A stretch of 64,000 nt of DNA from Cohnella sp. WQ 127256 (GCF_024519285.1 NZ_JAMZCY010000001.1:434001-498000); one strand, 5' to 3'. Counted from the first letter of the stretch, positions 9,281-21,499 are shown. Notes: generated by a model not told the origin, from the letters alone. Made by a program: numbers and translations.

Positions 9281-11671
9281 ATGAGCATAAATAACAACAA
9301 TCCGATGCTGCTCTGGTATCAAAATCCAGCTGAGGAGTGGGTGGAAGCACTTCCGCTTGGGAACGGCAGAATGGGAGCCATGGTGCATGGCGGCATTAAG
9401 AGAGAACGCATTTCATTAAACGAGGATACCCTGTGGACCGGCTCGCCAAGGGAAGCCGACAATCTGGAAGCAATTAAGCATCTGGATGAATCTCGTAAGC
9501 TGATTTTTGCTGGGCAATATCGTGAAGCTCAGACGGTAATCGAGAACCATATGCTCGGACCCTGGTCGGAAGCTTATCAGGCGATGGGAGACCTAGAGCT
9601 GGAAATGGAACATGGCTCCAACGTACTGTCCTATCGCCGTGAGCTAGATCTAAACAGCGCAATTAGCCGCACGGAGTTTACGTATGGAGACACGACTTAT
9701 GTACGTGAAGCTTTCATTTCAGCCGTCGATCAAGTCATGGTTATTCGGATTACTGCGGATCAGCCCAACAAAATAAACCTGCATGCTTCGTTGCGCAGTC
9801 CGTTGAACTATTCGACAGGAAAAATTGGTGTGGATCGCATTTTCATGGCTGGTGCAGCGCCTAGCCGTATGGATCCAATGGGTAGCCCTGCCGAAGAAAC
9901 GGTATTCTTCGAGGAGAACAAAGGGGTGCGCTTTCAAGTTCAGCTTCAAGCTATAGCGGAAGGCGGGCATGTCGAGACGCATGGCGCGCGTTTGCTCGTC
10001 AAATCCGCAAATGCCGTCACTTTACTGCTTAGTGCCGCGACCAGCTTCAATGGCTATGATAAGGATCCCGTAACTGAGGGGAGAAATCCGGCTGAGCTGT
10101 GCGAAGGCTCGTTAGTTGAGGCCTCTCGGTATAGCTATGCACAATTAAGGGAGCGACACATCGCAGATTTCCAACCTTACTTCGATCGGGTGGAGCTGGA
10201 TTTAGGCGGGGACAGCCGAACCGAGCTACCAACCGATGAGCGTATTATTGCTGTGCGCGACGGTGGGGAAGACGCACAGCTCGCTGCGCTATTTTTCCAA
10301 TTCGGTCGTTATTTGATGATCAGCAGCTCGCGGCCCGGAACACAGGCGACTAATCTTCAGGGCATATGGAACAACATGACGAAGCCGCCTTGGTCATGTA
10401 ATTATACGACCAATATCAATACGGAAATGAACTACTGGCCAGCCGAAAGCTGTAACCTCGCAGAGTTCCATTTTCCATTATTCGATATGCTGAATGATCT
10501 GCGGACGACAGGCGGTAAAATGGCAGATGTCTATTACGGCGCTAGAGGCTGGACCGCACATCATGGCGTCGATCTATGGCGCACGGCCACACCGCAGGGA
10601 GGACCATCGAAAGGACCGGCGACTTGGGCTTACTGGCCGATGACTGGGCCTTGGATGTGCCAGCATCTATGGGAGCATTATGCTTTCAGTGGAGATGTCG
10701 ATTTCCTACGGGAAGTCGCCTACCCAATCATGAAAGAAGCGGCAATGTTCTGCCTTGATTATCTGGTTGAGGATGAGAACGGGAATCTCGTATCGTCTCC
10801 ATCGACATCGCCGGAAAATACGTTCATCGCGCCGGACGGATCGCATGTTGCGGTCGGGATGAGCTCAACGATGGATATTGCGCTTATGCGCGAGCTGTTC
10901 ACCAATTGCATTCAAAGCTATCGGATATTGAACGAAACCGATGGCTTCGGGGATACGTTGAGCCAGGCATACGATCGCTTATTGCCATTCCAGATTGGCC
11001 AGCATGGCCAGCTTCAGGAGTGGTTCCAGGATTTTGAAGAAGCAGAGCCGGGTCACCGGCATACGGCTCATCTGTATGGACTGCATCCGGGTAACCAAAT
11101 TACACCTCGGGGAACGCCAGAGCTGACGCAAGCCGTGCGAACGACATTAGATCGCCGTCGAGTGTACGAGGGCACGGATACGATCGGCTGGTGCTTTGCT
11201 TGGAATATTAACATTTACGCACGGCTGGAAGATCCGGACAACGCTTACGGCTATTTAAGAAAGCTGCTCGGTAATCCGTTTCCGAACCTCTTTAACGCGC
11301 ATCGACATCCCAAAATTACGTTTTATCCGTTCTCGATAGAGGCGAACTTCGCGGCTACAGCGGGTATTGCTGAGCTACTTGTACAAAGCCATGCTAGCGA
11401 ATTACATTTGCTGCCCGCATTGCCTTCAGCTTGGAGCAGCGGCAGCGTGAGAGGACTTCGCGCCCGCGGTGGATATGAACTAAGCATGGAATGGAAGCAG
11501 GGGAAATTGCATCATGCAGTTATTAAGGCTTCCTTGAACGGGAACTGTAAGTTGCGATTATCCGAGTCTGTCACAATTGATGGCGTCGACAGTAAGATTG
11601 TGGCTGATGGTGTTGTCGAGTTCATGACTGAAGCGGGGAAATCGTATCGGGTTGTACCGATTTCAGATTAG
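9281..11671 (+). CDS. GH95-family alpha-L-fucosidase or alpha-L-galactosidase
   Basis: The family is clear: WYQNPAEEWVEALPLGNGRMGAMV and ERISLNEDTLWTG at the N-terminus, TTNINTEMNYWPAESCNL, SPSTSPENTF and GHRHTAHLYGLHPGNQI in the (alpha/alpha)6 barrel. No signal peptide is present. AGGAG at 9263-9267 lies 13 bases before the ATG at 9281 but only one base before the GTG at 9269, so the ATG is the better start (796 residues). GH95 enzymes are inverting exo-hydrolases that remove alpha-1,2-L-fucose, or L-galactose in some clades. The usual motif IDGNFG near the C-terminal end of the barrel reads IEANFA here, with a longer loop before it (HRHPKITFYPFS). An acidic residue is kept but changed from Asp to Glu (E687), so specificity may differ. 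It is translationally linked to the GH42 gene. Confidence 0.85.
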   Translation: MSINNNNPMLLWYQNPAEEWVEALPLGNGRMGAMVHGGIKRERISLNEDTLWTGSPREADNLEAIKHLDESRKLIFAGQYREAQTVIENHMLGPWSEAYQAMGDLELEMEHGSNVLSYRRELDLNSAISRTEFTYGDTTYVREAFISAVDQVMVIRITADQPNKINLHASLRSPLNYSTGKIGVDRIFMAGAAPSRMDPMGSPAEETVFFEENKGVRFQVQLQAIAEGGHVETHGARLLVKSANAVTLLLSAATSFNGYDKDPVTEGRNPAELCEGSLVEASRYSYAQLRERHIADFQPYFDRVELDLGGDSRTELPTDERIIAVRDGGEDAQLAALFFQFGRYLMISSSRPGTQATNLQGIWNNMTKPPWSCNYTTNINTEMNYWPAESCNLAEFHFPLFDMLNDLRTTGGKMADVYYGARGWTAHHGVDLWRTATPQGGPSKGPATWAYWPMTGPWMCQHLWEHYAFSGDVDFLREVAYPIMKEAAMFCLDYLVEDENGNLVSSPSTSPENTFIAPDGSHVAVGMSSTMDIALMRELFTNCIQSYRILNETDGFGDTLSQAYDRLLPFQIGQHGQLQEWFQDFEEAEPGHRHTAHLYGLHPGNQITPRGTPELTQAVRTTLDRRRVYEGTDTIGWCFAWNINIYARLEDPDNAYGYLRKLLGNPFPNLFNAHRHPKITFYPFSIEANFAATAGIAELLVQSHASELHLLPALPSAWSSGSVRGLRARGGYELSMEWKQGKLHHAVIKASLNGNCKLRLSESVTIDGVDSKIVADGVVEFMTEAGKSYRVVPISD

Positions 11672-11707
11672 ATAGGCAGAATATTCAATATTGGAAGTCA
11701 GAATCGT

Positions 11708-11733
11708 CCCCTTTGCCACATCAGGCGAAGGGG
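11708..11733 (+). terminator. Hairpin between GH95 and GH2 genes, possible weak terminator
   Basis: CCCCTTTGCC and GGCGAAGGGG pair over ten bases around a six-base loop. No T-run follows, so it may attenuate or protect the transcript rather than stop it fully. Confidence 0.45.
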
Positions 11734-11766
11734 ATATGCTTAAATAATGCTTGTCTTATACGGTAG

Positions 11767-14874
<3,108 letters not shown>

Positions 14875-14949
14875 TGAGTTGAAAGGGCCAAGTGCCGATG
14901 TGCTGCTATTGGACTTAGAAACAATCGAATTCGGGAGAAGGTTGACAAC

Positions 14950-15648
14950 ATGAGAATAATGATTACAGGTGCCAATCGCGGGATCGGATTAGCTATTGTC
15001 GGGGAGTTCCTGAAGCAAGGACATGAAGTGATTGCGGGCGTCAGAGATATCGGCCGCGCGGACAAGCTTGCGGAGTTGCGGGAAGCCCACCCCGGCTTGC
15101 TTACGTTGCTCACGTTGGATGTGCAGGAAGAGGAATCCGTTCGCGAAGCCGCGAGCCAAGTGAGTGAGGCGCAAGGAAATATCGACGTAATCATCAATAA
15201 TGCAGCGATCGCGATCGGAAGACCGGATACAGTCGGTAACGCAGATTTGGCCGACTATGAGACCACATTCCAGACGAACGTGTTCGGTCCGGTTCGAGTG
15301 TGCAAACATTTTATCCCGCTTATTCAGGAAGGCGAGCGGGCGATGGTGATCAATATGTCTTCTACATCCGGAATTATGGACAACTGTAAGAGTCCAGATT
15401 ATTCCTACGGGATGTCGAAGGCAGCGTTAAATATGTTTACCGGCAAGTTACGCCATGAGTTGGCTGGCCGCAGCATTAAGGTTTACTCCGTTCATCCCGG
15501 TTGGGTACGCACGGATCAGGGGGGGCCGGATGCGCCACTCGATGCTTGCGAGCCGGCCAAGCAAATCTATGAACTGGTAGCAGGGCTGCAGAAGCCTGAC
15601 CATGATGGATTCTTCATCCATGCGGACGGCTCGCACTTGCCCTTCTAA
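14950..15648 (+). CDS. Short-chain dehydrogenase/reductase (SDR)
   Basis: A 232-residue classical SDR oxidoreductase. The cofactor site is TGANRGIG (residues 6-13), the NNAA motif is intact, and the catalytic Ser, Tyr and Lys are seen in MSSTSG and YSYGMSKAALN. HPGWVRTDQGG is typical of the sniffer/C-factor-like subgroup. A GGAGAAGG ribosome site precedes the ATG. It follows the GH2 gene by 75 bases and is probably the last gene of that transcript, since a hairpin follows. The substrate is not evident. A carbonyl compound from sugar catabolism is possible, but the subgroup is broad. Confidence 0.85.
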   Translation: MRIMITGANRGIGLAIVGEFLKQGHEVIAGVRDIGRADKLAELREAHPGLLTLLTLDVQEEESVREAASQVSEAQGNIDVIINNAAIAIGRPDTVGNADLADYETTFQTNVFGPVRVCKHFIPLIQEGERAMVINMSSTSGIMDNCKSPDYSYGMSKAALNMFTGKLRHELAGRSIKVYSVHPGWVRTDQGGPDAPLDACEPAKQIYELVAGLQKPDHDGFFIHADGSHLPF

Positions 15649-15688
15649 AATCGTACATGCTGCTATTGCGTTGAAAGTCAGGCTATAG

Positions 15689-15738
15689 AGAGGGGGCTGT
15701 GCCATAAGTGAACCTTATGATCAGCCTCTTTACTTTTC
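15689..15738 (+). terminator. Terminator after the SDR gene
   Basis: GGCTG/CAGCC and CATAAG/CTTATG form a two-part stem around loop TGAAC, followed by the T-rich tail TCTTTACTTTT. Confidence 0.65.
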
Positions 15739-15807
15739 TGCCGGATCAACTTCCAAAGCTGCCTCCAAAACGCTACCGGATTCGAAGCCAATGCTCCAAC
15801 TCCTCCT

Positions 15808-16034
15808 CCAAAACGTGAATCTATAGCGAATAACGATATGGCATAACGTTATTCAAGAGCTTAACTCCAACATTCGGTCGATAGAGTGATGCGATAACGT
15901 TATTGTTCCAAATCTGCCTCCAAAACGTGAATTCGAAGCCAATAACGTTATGGCGTAACGTTATTCAGGTGCTTAACTCCAACATCCGGTCGATAGAGTG
16001 ATGCGATAACGTTATTCTTTCAAATCCACCTCCA
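15808..16034. repeat. 112-bp direct repeat with AATAACGTTATT palindromes
   Basis: The segment CCAAAACGTGAAT begins at 15808 and 15920, and CCAAAAC recurs at 16032, giving a period of 112 bases. The two full copies share TTAACTCCAACAT, CGGTCGATAGAGTGATGCG and two TAACGTTATT elements each (at about 15844, 15894, 15956 and 16007). The left element of each copy is a larger mirror pair, AATAACGTTATGGCGTAACGTTATT in copy two. Copy one has a G-to-A-type change in this element (AATAACGATATGG). No open reading frame with a ribosome site crosses it. The 566-base gap between the SDR and the next kinase holds this repeat, the terminator and a pyrimidine-rich leader. Its function is unknown; it resembles a dispersed intergenic repeat. 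Confidence 0.85.
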
Positions 16035-16214
16035 AAACATGTCCCCTAAGATGAGAGGCAATCTCGTCAAGATAGCAGCAATTGACCAAAGACGAAAAAA
16101 AGTGCTATGGGAATAAACCCTGCTGCACCAACCTTTTTCGTTTTGGGAAAGTCCCCCTCTTTCATTTTCCTAAATTAAAGCTTAGCATCAAGGGATGCGG
16201 AATGGAATTACTCT

Positions 16215-18083
16215 ATGATGACCAATGAGAAGCTCACAAGAAGTGCTGATCGGTTGCAGGAGATAGCGATATTTGGTATTGTAAACGCTAGCATAAAGGG
16301 GGGCACCGTCATCCGCATCCGCACCGTACTATTACTTAGCTACTTTGTTGTCATTTTACTTAGTATTACATTAGTCGGGACCGTATCGTTCTATATCTCT
16401 TCCAAGACGATATCTGAGAGAATCGAATCGGCCAGTATGCAGGTCATCAGGCAGATTGAGAACAATATGGATAACGACTTTCATAGCAAACGCAATTTAT
16501 TGCTTGCACCCTATAATGATTCTGAATATGTTGACGGAATTAACCGTTATGAAGATATGAGCGCTCAAGAGAAGTTTCAGTTCCGGCAAAACATTGGAGA
16601 TCTCTACTTAAAAAGCTTTAATGTGACTCCGATCCGCGATTTCATCCGGTTCCAAATCTATTATAGCAACGGGGAACTGTTAAGCTCTTCAGATGCACGG
16701 AAGCCTTGGACACCGGCGCAGGTGCGCAATTCGGAATGGTTTCGCTCGACCGTCGCCAAGGATGGAGAAGTATTCTTTAGTGGATTAATTGAGACGGATG
16801 GGAAGGACACGTCGGAAGTGGCCTCTTATTCCTCATCCATTATGATCCGGGACTTCTCTAATCCAGACCGCTTCATTATAATGCGGACGGAATACAGATC
16901 GAGTCTATTCCACAGTATCGGACTGAACGACAATTTATCCGAGAACAGCCAAATCGTGTTTTTGGACGAGAATAATCGACTTATTTACGAATCAGGGGAT
17001 CATCCAAGCTCTCTCTCCGAAGCGGATAAGCTTGGACGAGTGATTGGCAAGGAAGGGAAATTCTGGACAACTATCGGTGATCAGGAAATGCTCGTGTCGT
17101 ATACGAGGTCCGAATACTCGAATTGGAAAGCTGTTATCATCACACCGAGGGTCGAAATATTCGGAGCGCTCGACAAAATTAAGACGACGGTTATTTTTAC
17201 CGCGCTAATCGCATTCGTCATTACATTCCTCATCTCCGTGATGTTCGGTCAACGAATTACAAAGCCGATCCTGAACTTATTCAAGTCCGTTAATCGCATT
17301 AAGCGGGGGGATTTCTCCATTCGGGTTGAGGTCGACCGGAACGATGAGATCGGTCTTATCGGGAAAAACTTCAACGCGATGCAGGATGAGCTTCAGACGT
17401 TGATCGAGACGAAGTATTTGAACCAGATCAAGCTGCAGGAAGTCGAGCTGGCGATGCTTTATTCGCAGATCAATCCGCATTTCCTCTATAACACGCTCGA
17501 TAGCATTCGCTCGATGTCGGATTATTATAAGGTGCCTGAGATAAGTGTGATGGCGCAGTCGCTCGCGGACATGTTCAGGTATAATACGAAAAACCGGGAC
17601 GAAATTGTCACGCTGCAAGAGGAACTCGTACAGATCGACGCTTACATTCAGATTCAGAGCATCCGATTCGAGGACAAGATCGTCTATCATCAGATGATCG
17701 ATGAGGAGCTGTATGGGTCTCCATTGTTGAAAATGACACTGCAACCCCTTGTGGAAAATGCCGTGTTTCATGGGATTGAGCGTAAGCGTGGAAAAGGAAA
17801 CATTACGATCTCGGCTCAGCGCGAACAAGCTCGAATCAGACTAACCATCAAGGATGATGGCGTCGGCATATCGGAGAGAAGATTAAACGAGATTAGAGAA
17901 AAGCTGAAACCACCTATGCAGCAAGCTGAAGTCACCTTCTCCGCCCAGGAGAACGGAATCGGCATCACAAATGTATACTCCCGATATAGGATTCGTTTCG
18001 GTGACCGCTTTGATTTCTTTATTGACAGCAAGAAAGGGATCGGCACGGAAATTACGTTGATCTTTCCATCATTTGAGGATTAA
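16215..18083 (+). CDS. YesM-type sensor histidine kinase of the RLP operon
   Basis: The frame has 622 residues from the ATG at 16215. Membrane segments lie near residues 38-60 (TVLLLSYFVVILLSITLVG) and 320-345, with an extracellular sensor between them, then HAMP (RITKPILNLFKSVNRIKRGDF). H422 in INPHFLYNTLDSIR is the phosphoacceptor, LQPLVENAVFHG is the N box and ENGIGITNVYSRY the G box. The first 30 residues are unlike the family, which normally begins just before the RIRTVLLLSYF segment. A GGGGGG at 16298-16303 sits at ideal distance from an ATC at 16311, so the real start may be downstream at a non-standard codon. Its partner regulator is 3.4 kb downstream, after the transporter genes, an unusual split order. 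Confidence 0.88.
   Translation: MMTNEKLTRSADRLQEIAIFGIVNASIKGGTVIRIRTVLLLSYFVVILLSITLVGTVSFYISSKTISERIESASMQVIRQIENNMDNDFHSKRNLLLAPYNDSEYVDGINRYEDMSAQEKFQFRQNIGDLYLKSFNVTPIRDFIRFQIYYSNGELLSSSDARKPWTPAQVRNSEWFRSTVAKDGEVFFSGLIETDGKDTSEVASYSSSIMIRDFSNPDRFIIMRTEYRSSLFHSIGLNDNLSENSQIVFLDENNRLIYESGDHPSSLSEADKLGRVIGKEGKFWTTIGDQEMLVSYTRSEYSNWKAVIITPRVEIFGALDKIKTTVIFTALIAFVITFLISVMFGQRITKPILNLFKSVNRIKRGDFSIRVEVDRNDEIGLIGKNFNAMQDELQTLIETKYLNQIKLQEVELAMLYSQINPHFLYNTLDSIRSMSDYYKVPEISVMAQSLADMFRYNTKNRDEIVTLQEELVQIDAYIQIQSIRFEDKIVYHQMIDEELYGSPLLKMTLQPLVENAVFHGIERKRGKGNITISAQREQARIRLTIKDDGVGISERRLNEIREKLKPPMQQAEVTFSAQENGIGITNVYSRYRIRFGDRFDFFIDSKKGIGTEITLIFPSFED
16280..16293 (+). promoter_or_regulatory. cre-like site at the 5' end of the kinase gene
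   Basis: TGTAAACGCTAGCA matches the cre consensus TGWNANCGNTNWCA at 13 of 14 positions. It lies inside the annotated 5' end of the kinase frame but just before the GGGGGG ribosome-like site, which fits a coding start further downstream. Confidence 0.45.
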
Positions 18084-18140
18084 TTCGCCAAAGTAGTCAG
18101 AATATTAAACATAACAGGTCATAATCGTGAATGGGGTCTT

Positions 18141-18160
18141 CGGAAGCGTTTTCATATAAT
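18141..18160 (+). promoter_or_regulatory. cre-like site overlapping a TATAAT box before the binding-protein gene
   Basis: CGGAAGCGTTTTCAT resembles a cre site and runs into TATAAT at 18155-18160, 39 bases before the GTG start of the binding protein. No good -35 hexamer is present at the expected distance. That is usual for promoters needing an activator such as the AraC-type regulator at 21500. Repression by CcpA and activation by the response regulator are inferred. Confidence 0.55.
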
Positions 18161-18198
18161 CAAGTTGTAAGAGATTACGACTGAGAGGGTGTCATGAA

Positions 18199-19569
18199 GT
18201 GAGAAAGATGAAAGCGGTTTACCCCGTATTAACTGTAATGTTAGCTACTCTTGCACTGTCAGCATGCGGCAGCAATAACAAGGAGAATGCTTCACCGTCG
18301 TCTAGCGCGTCTGTAAGCGCTCCCGCGAGTTCGTCGGCAGCAAGTCCTTCGGTTGAGCCGAAGAAGGATCCCGTTACTTTGACTTTCCTGATTCCGAATA
18401 CGGACGATGTTACACCGTACAATGAGATTTTCTCCGAATTCGAAAAACAAACCGGCAATAAAGTCGAAGTTCAAGCGTTACCTGGTGGAGACTACGACAA
18501 TATGCTGAAAACCCGGTTCTCAACTGGCGATTTCCCGGATGTGTTCCTCATGCAACCAGGTACCAAGCAATACGTGAAGCTAAGAGCGGACGAGACGTTG
18601 ACGGAGTGGTCCAAAGAAGCTGGCGTATGGGACAACGTAATCGAATCCATCGCAGACTTCCAGAAAACACCTGAAGGTCTTGCCTATGGCGTGCCATTCG
18701 GCAAAACCGGTCAAATGGGCGTTTTCTACAACAAAGAAGTCTTCACGAAAGCCGGCGTAGAGCCACCGAAAAATTATGCTGATCTCATTGAGATTGCCAA
18801 AAAGATCAAAGCGGCTGGCGTTACCCCGTTCTACGAAGCGGTCAAAGAAGGCTGGCCGACGCAAATCTTCTATTTGTCAGGCTGGGTATCTCAGGTCGAT
18901 CAAGCTGTCGGCGCCGAAGGCGTTCAGAAGCTGAACGTAAACGAGATGAAGCTGTCCGACATTGCCGAATTGAAAGATTTGTTCACTAAAGCTAAAGAGT
19001 TGAAGGCTCTGGATCTGTTCCAGAAAAATGCGCTCTCGGGAACATACGATGAGATGCAAAATGAGTTCGGCGATGGCAAAATCGGGATGATCTTCATGCT
19101 GGATGGCGTTCTACCACAGCTGGAGAAAAAGTTCGGTAAAGAGTTCTTAACTGACAAAGTTGGATTCTTCCCATTCCCGTCCGCTACGGATGCCGGAACT
19201 GCAATGATTACGCCTCCGAATCAGTTAATGGTTCCTTCTAAGGCGAAGCATCTGGAGCAAGCTAAAGAATTGGTTAAATTTATGATTTCACAGGAAAGCA
19301 TCAATAAGTTCTATGCAAGTCAACCCGGAATTCCGATTTTCAAAGGCGCGACTAGCGAGATGTATCCCGTACAACAAACGGTTCAAGGATTCATCGATGC
19401 GGGCAAGTCAACTGTAAACGTACAAAATCGTCTGACCGCGTCATTCTTGGATCTGGGCAAAACGTTGCAAAACTTCCACATCGATGGGGATGTAGACAAG
19501 GCAATTAACGAGATGGCTAAGAACTATATTAAAGACGGCAATTCCAAACGTTTGACAGGCTTCGAATAA
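18199..19569 (+). CDS. ABC sugar transporter substrate-binding lipoprotein
   Basis: A 456-residue extracellular solute-binding protein of the family 1 (CUT1) type. The N-terminus has a lipoprotein signal, with the lipobox LSAC at C23, then a Ser/Ala/Pro-rich tether (residues 30-55). The mature protein shows TGNKVEVQALPGGDYDNMLKTRF, FPDVFLMQPG, GVPFGKTGQMGVFYNKEVF and a late IGMIFMLDG, all typical. It captures an oligosaccharide or sugar acid for the two permeases that follow. No ATPase gene is nearby, so a shared MsmK-type ATPase is probably used, as is usual for CUT1 systems in Bacillota. GAGAGGGTG supports the GTG start. The ligand is unknown; the operon suggests a furanose-containing plant glycan fragment. 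Confidence 0.93.
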   Translation: MRKMKAVYPVLTVMLATLALSACGSNNKENASPSSSASVSAPASSSAASPSVEPKKDPVTLTFLIPNTDDVTPYNEIFSEFEKQTGNKVEVQALPGGDYDNMLKTRFSTGDFPDVFLMQPGTKQYVKLRADETLTEWSKEAGVWDNVIESIADFQKTPEGLAYGVPFGKTGQMGVFYNKEVFTKAGVEPPKNYADLIEIAKKIKAAGVTPFYEAVKEGWPTQIFYLSGWVSQVDQAVGAEGVQKLNVNEMKLSDIAELKDLFTKAKELKALDLFQKNALSGTYDEMQNEFGDGKIGMIFMLDGVLPQLEKKFGKEFLTDKVGFFPFPSATDAGTAMITPPNQLMVPSKAKHLEQAKELVKFMISQESINKFYASQPGIPIFKGATSEMYPVQQTVQGFIDAGKSTVNVQNRLTASFLDLGKTLQNFHIDGDVDKAINEMAKNYIKDGNSKRLTGFE

Positions 19570-19602
19570 CGAATGACTAACTAACAGTACACGACACAAC
19601 GG

Positions 19603-19655
19603 AGGGACGGCTTCGCTGCAGAGTTTGTTCTGTGCGTGGCGGTCCCTTTCTTTTA
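19603..19655 (+). terminator. Partial terminator between binding-protein and permease genes
   Basis: AGGGAC/GTCCCT with inner GC, CGC and CAGA/TCTG pairings is followed by TTCTTTT. A leaky terminator here would keep the binding protein more abundant than the permeases, a common layout. Confidence 0.65.
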
Positions 19656-19773
19656 TAGACTATCAGAAGCTCTAAGTTTCACACTTGCTTATTATCTATC
19701 TGATAGCTCGATACAAACGTGTGCCGCCGTCCCAATGACAGCGAAACCGTTTTACTTGGAAGGAGGGATTAAC

Positions 19774-20643
19774 ATGAAGAGGCTGAAGTATCCACTTTAT
19801 TTTTCATTTCCGGCAATTGCCATATTCCTATTGTTCTTCATCGCTCCGACGATTATCGGGGTCTATTATAGCTTTACAGATTGGAATATTAACGCTGACG
19901 CAATCAAGTTTATCGGTTTGGACAACTACGTGGAATTATTCAAGGAACCGCGTCTTAAACAGGCTTTTATTAATACGATTATTTTCGCTGCTGCGGTAAC
20001 CGTGCTTCAGAACGTAACGGGGATAGCGCTTGCGTTGATTCTGAATGAAAAGCTGAAATCCCGTAACCTATTGCGCATGATCTTCTTCATGCCTTATGTC
20101 ATCGCTCCTCTTGTTATCGGGTATATTTTTCGCGCCATTTATCATCCTGGGCACGGAGTTGTCAACCAGTTTCTCGATCTCATAGGACTCGATTTCATGA
20201 TGCAGGATTGGTTGAACGACCCGAAATACGCGTTGTTTACGATCATTATTACAGACATTTGGCGCGTCGCCGGATTCTCGATGGTCGTCTACTTGGCTGG
20301 CTTGCAGTTCATCCCGAAAGATTTGATCGAGAGCTCGTCCATCGACGGGGCGAATTACTGGAGTCGCTTTAGGCACATTGTGTTTCCGTTGCTGGCTCCG
20401 GCGTTTACTGTAAACATACTGCTTGCGATGATCGGATCGATGAAAGTATTCGAGATCGTCATGGTACTGACCGAGGGTGGACCTGGCTATACGACTGAAG
20501 TGTTCTATACTTTGATCCGCACGACATTCAGCTCGGGTGAAATGGGATATGCAACCGCAGTAAACATGCTGCTATTCGCCTTCGTATCGCTTGTAGGCGT
20601 GCCAGTATTGATGATGATGAAGAAAAGGGAGGTCGAGATGTGA
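19774..20643 (+). CDS. ABC sugar transporter permease, first subunit (CUT1)
   Basis: A 289-residue inner-membrane permease with six predicted membrane segments, starting KYPLYFSFPAIAIFLLFFIAPTIIGVYYSFTDW, as in MalF/UgpA-like proteins. The EAA-like loop, contacting the ATPase, is near SSSIDGANYWSRFRHIVFPLL. GGAAGGAGGGATTAAC precedes the ATG at 19774. The frame stays open upstream to 19636, but that stretch overlaps the terminator hairpin and is not coding. The stop is coupled to the next permease. Confidence 0.92.
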   Translation: MKRLKYPLYFSFPAIAIFLLFFIAPTIIGVYYSFTDWNINADAIKFIGLDNYVELFKEPRLKQAFINTIIFAAAVTVLQNVTGIALALILNEKLKSRNLLRMIFFMPYVIAPLVIGYIFRAIYHPGHGVVNQFLDLIGLDFMMQDWLNDPKYALFTIIITDIWRVAGFSMVVYLAGLQFIPKDLIESSSIDGANYWSRFRHIVFPLLAPAFTVNILLAMIGSMKVFEIVMVLTEGGPGYTTEVFYTLIRTTFSSGEMGYATAVNMLLFAFVSLVGVPVLMMMKKREVEM

Positions 20644-21461
20644 TGACGAGACGAAGCTCATTAATCGCACTAGAGATTGTAGCCATCGCGCTTGCTCTCC
20701 TTATTCTGATTCCTTTCTTTATGATCTTGGTGAACTCCTTCAAGGGAATCCGAGAATCGGCTCTATTCGGCCTTTCGTTGCCAACGACATGGGAATTCGG
20801 CAACTACAAGGACGTCTTTAAGCAAGACAATATCATGCGCGGATTTAAGAACAGCTTCTTAATCTCCGGCTTAACTGTCGTATGCGTGAACTTGTTCGCA
20901 GCCATGTCGGCGTTTATCATTCAACGCCGCGGTGGTAAATTTCTCAACGGCGTTTATCTTGCCTTCATCATGGGATTGATCGTTCCGGTGTCCATTATTC
21001 CAACGATCAAATTGATGAATGAACTGCATATTAAGGGAACCTATTTCAGCATCATTATGTACTATTCGGCTGTGTTGCTTCCTTTTGCAGTATTTTTGCT
21101 CGTGGGGTTCATGAAATCAATCCCGCGAGAGTTGGATGAGGCGGCTTTGCTGGAAGGCTGCGGTTATTTCCGATTGTTCTTCCGAATCATTCTTCCGCTC
21201 ATCAGCACGGTGCTCGTCACAGTGTCCATCGTTGTCGTCGTATCGGTTTGGAATGATTTCTTTGGGCCGTTTTATCTGGTTACCGACAGTACGAAGTGGA
21301 CAATTGTTCTACAAGTATTCAATTTCGTAACGCTCTATAGTACGAACTGGGGCGTTGTGTTCGCCTTTATGATCGTCGTTATAACTCCTGTGCTTGTCAT
21401 TTACTTATTTTTGCAACGTTATATTATCGATGGTCTAACTGCCGGTTCCATGAAAGGTTAA
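20640..21461 (+). CDS. ABC sugar transporter permease, second subunit (CUT1)
   Basis: A 273-residue MalG/UgpE-like permease with six membrane segments, opening with ALALLILIPFFMILVNSFKG. The EAA loop is RELDEAALLEGCGYFRLFFRIILPL. The GTG at 20640 overlaps the previous stop, and an ATG at 20643 is equally possible; GGGAGG lies 7-10 bases upstream. It forms the transport channel with the preceding permease. The next gene is the response regulator, 38 bases on. Confidence 0.92.
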   Translation: MMTRRSSLIALEIVAIALALLILIPFFMILVNSFKGIRESALFGLSLPTTWEFGNYKDVFKQDNIMRGFKNSFLISGLTVVCVNLFAAMSAFIIQRRGGKFLNGVYLAFIMGLIVPVSIIPTIKLMNELHIKGTYFSIIMYYSAVLLPFAVFLLVGFMKSIPRELDEAALLEGCGYFRLFFRIILPLISTVLVTVSIVVVVSVWNDFFGPFYLVTDSTKWTIVLQVFNFVTLYSTNWGVVFAFMIVVITPVLVIYLFLQRYIIDGLTAGSMKG

Positions 21462-21499
21462 GTTCCATAAAAACACAGAGATCAAGGGGGGCGGATAAA

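Noticed and set aside
15808..16034. CRISPR array or insertion sequence ends
   Set aside because: Only two long direct copies, no spacers and no transposase; the palindromes are internal and not terminal.
17277..17828. 183-codon reverse-strand frame inside the sensor kinase
   Set aside because: Lies opposite the conserved histidine kinase domain, whose codon pattern is the real one.
19636..19773. N-terminal extension of the first permease of the RLP operon
   Set aside because: It overlaps the terminator hairpin and lacks a ribosome site, while GGAAGGAGGG fits the ATG at 19774.
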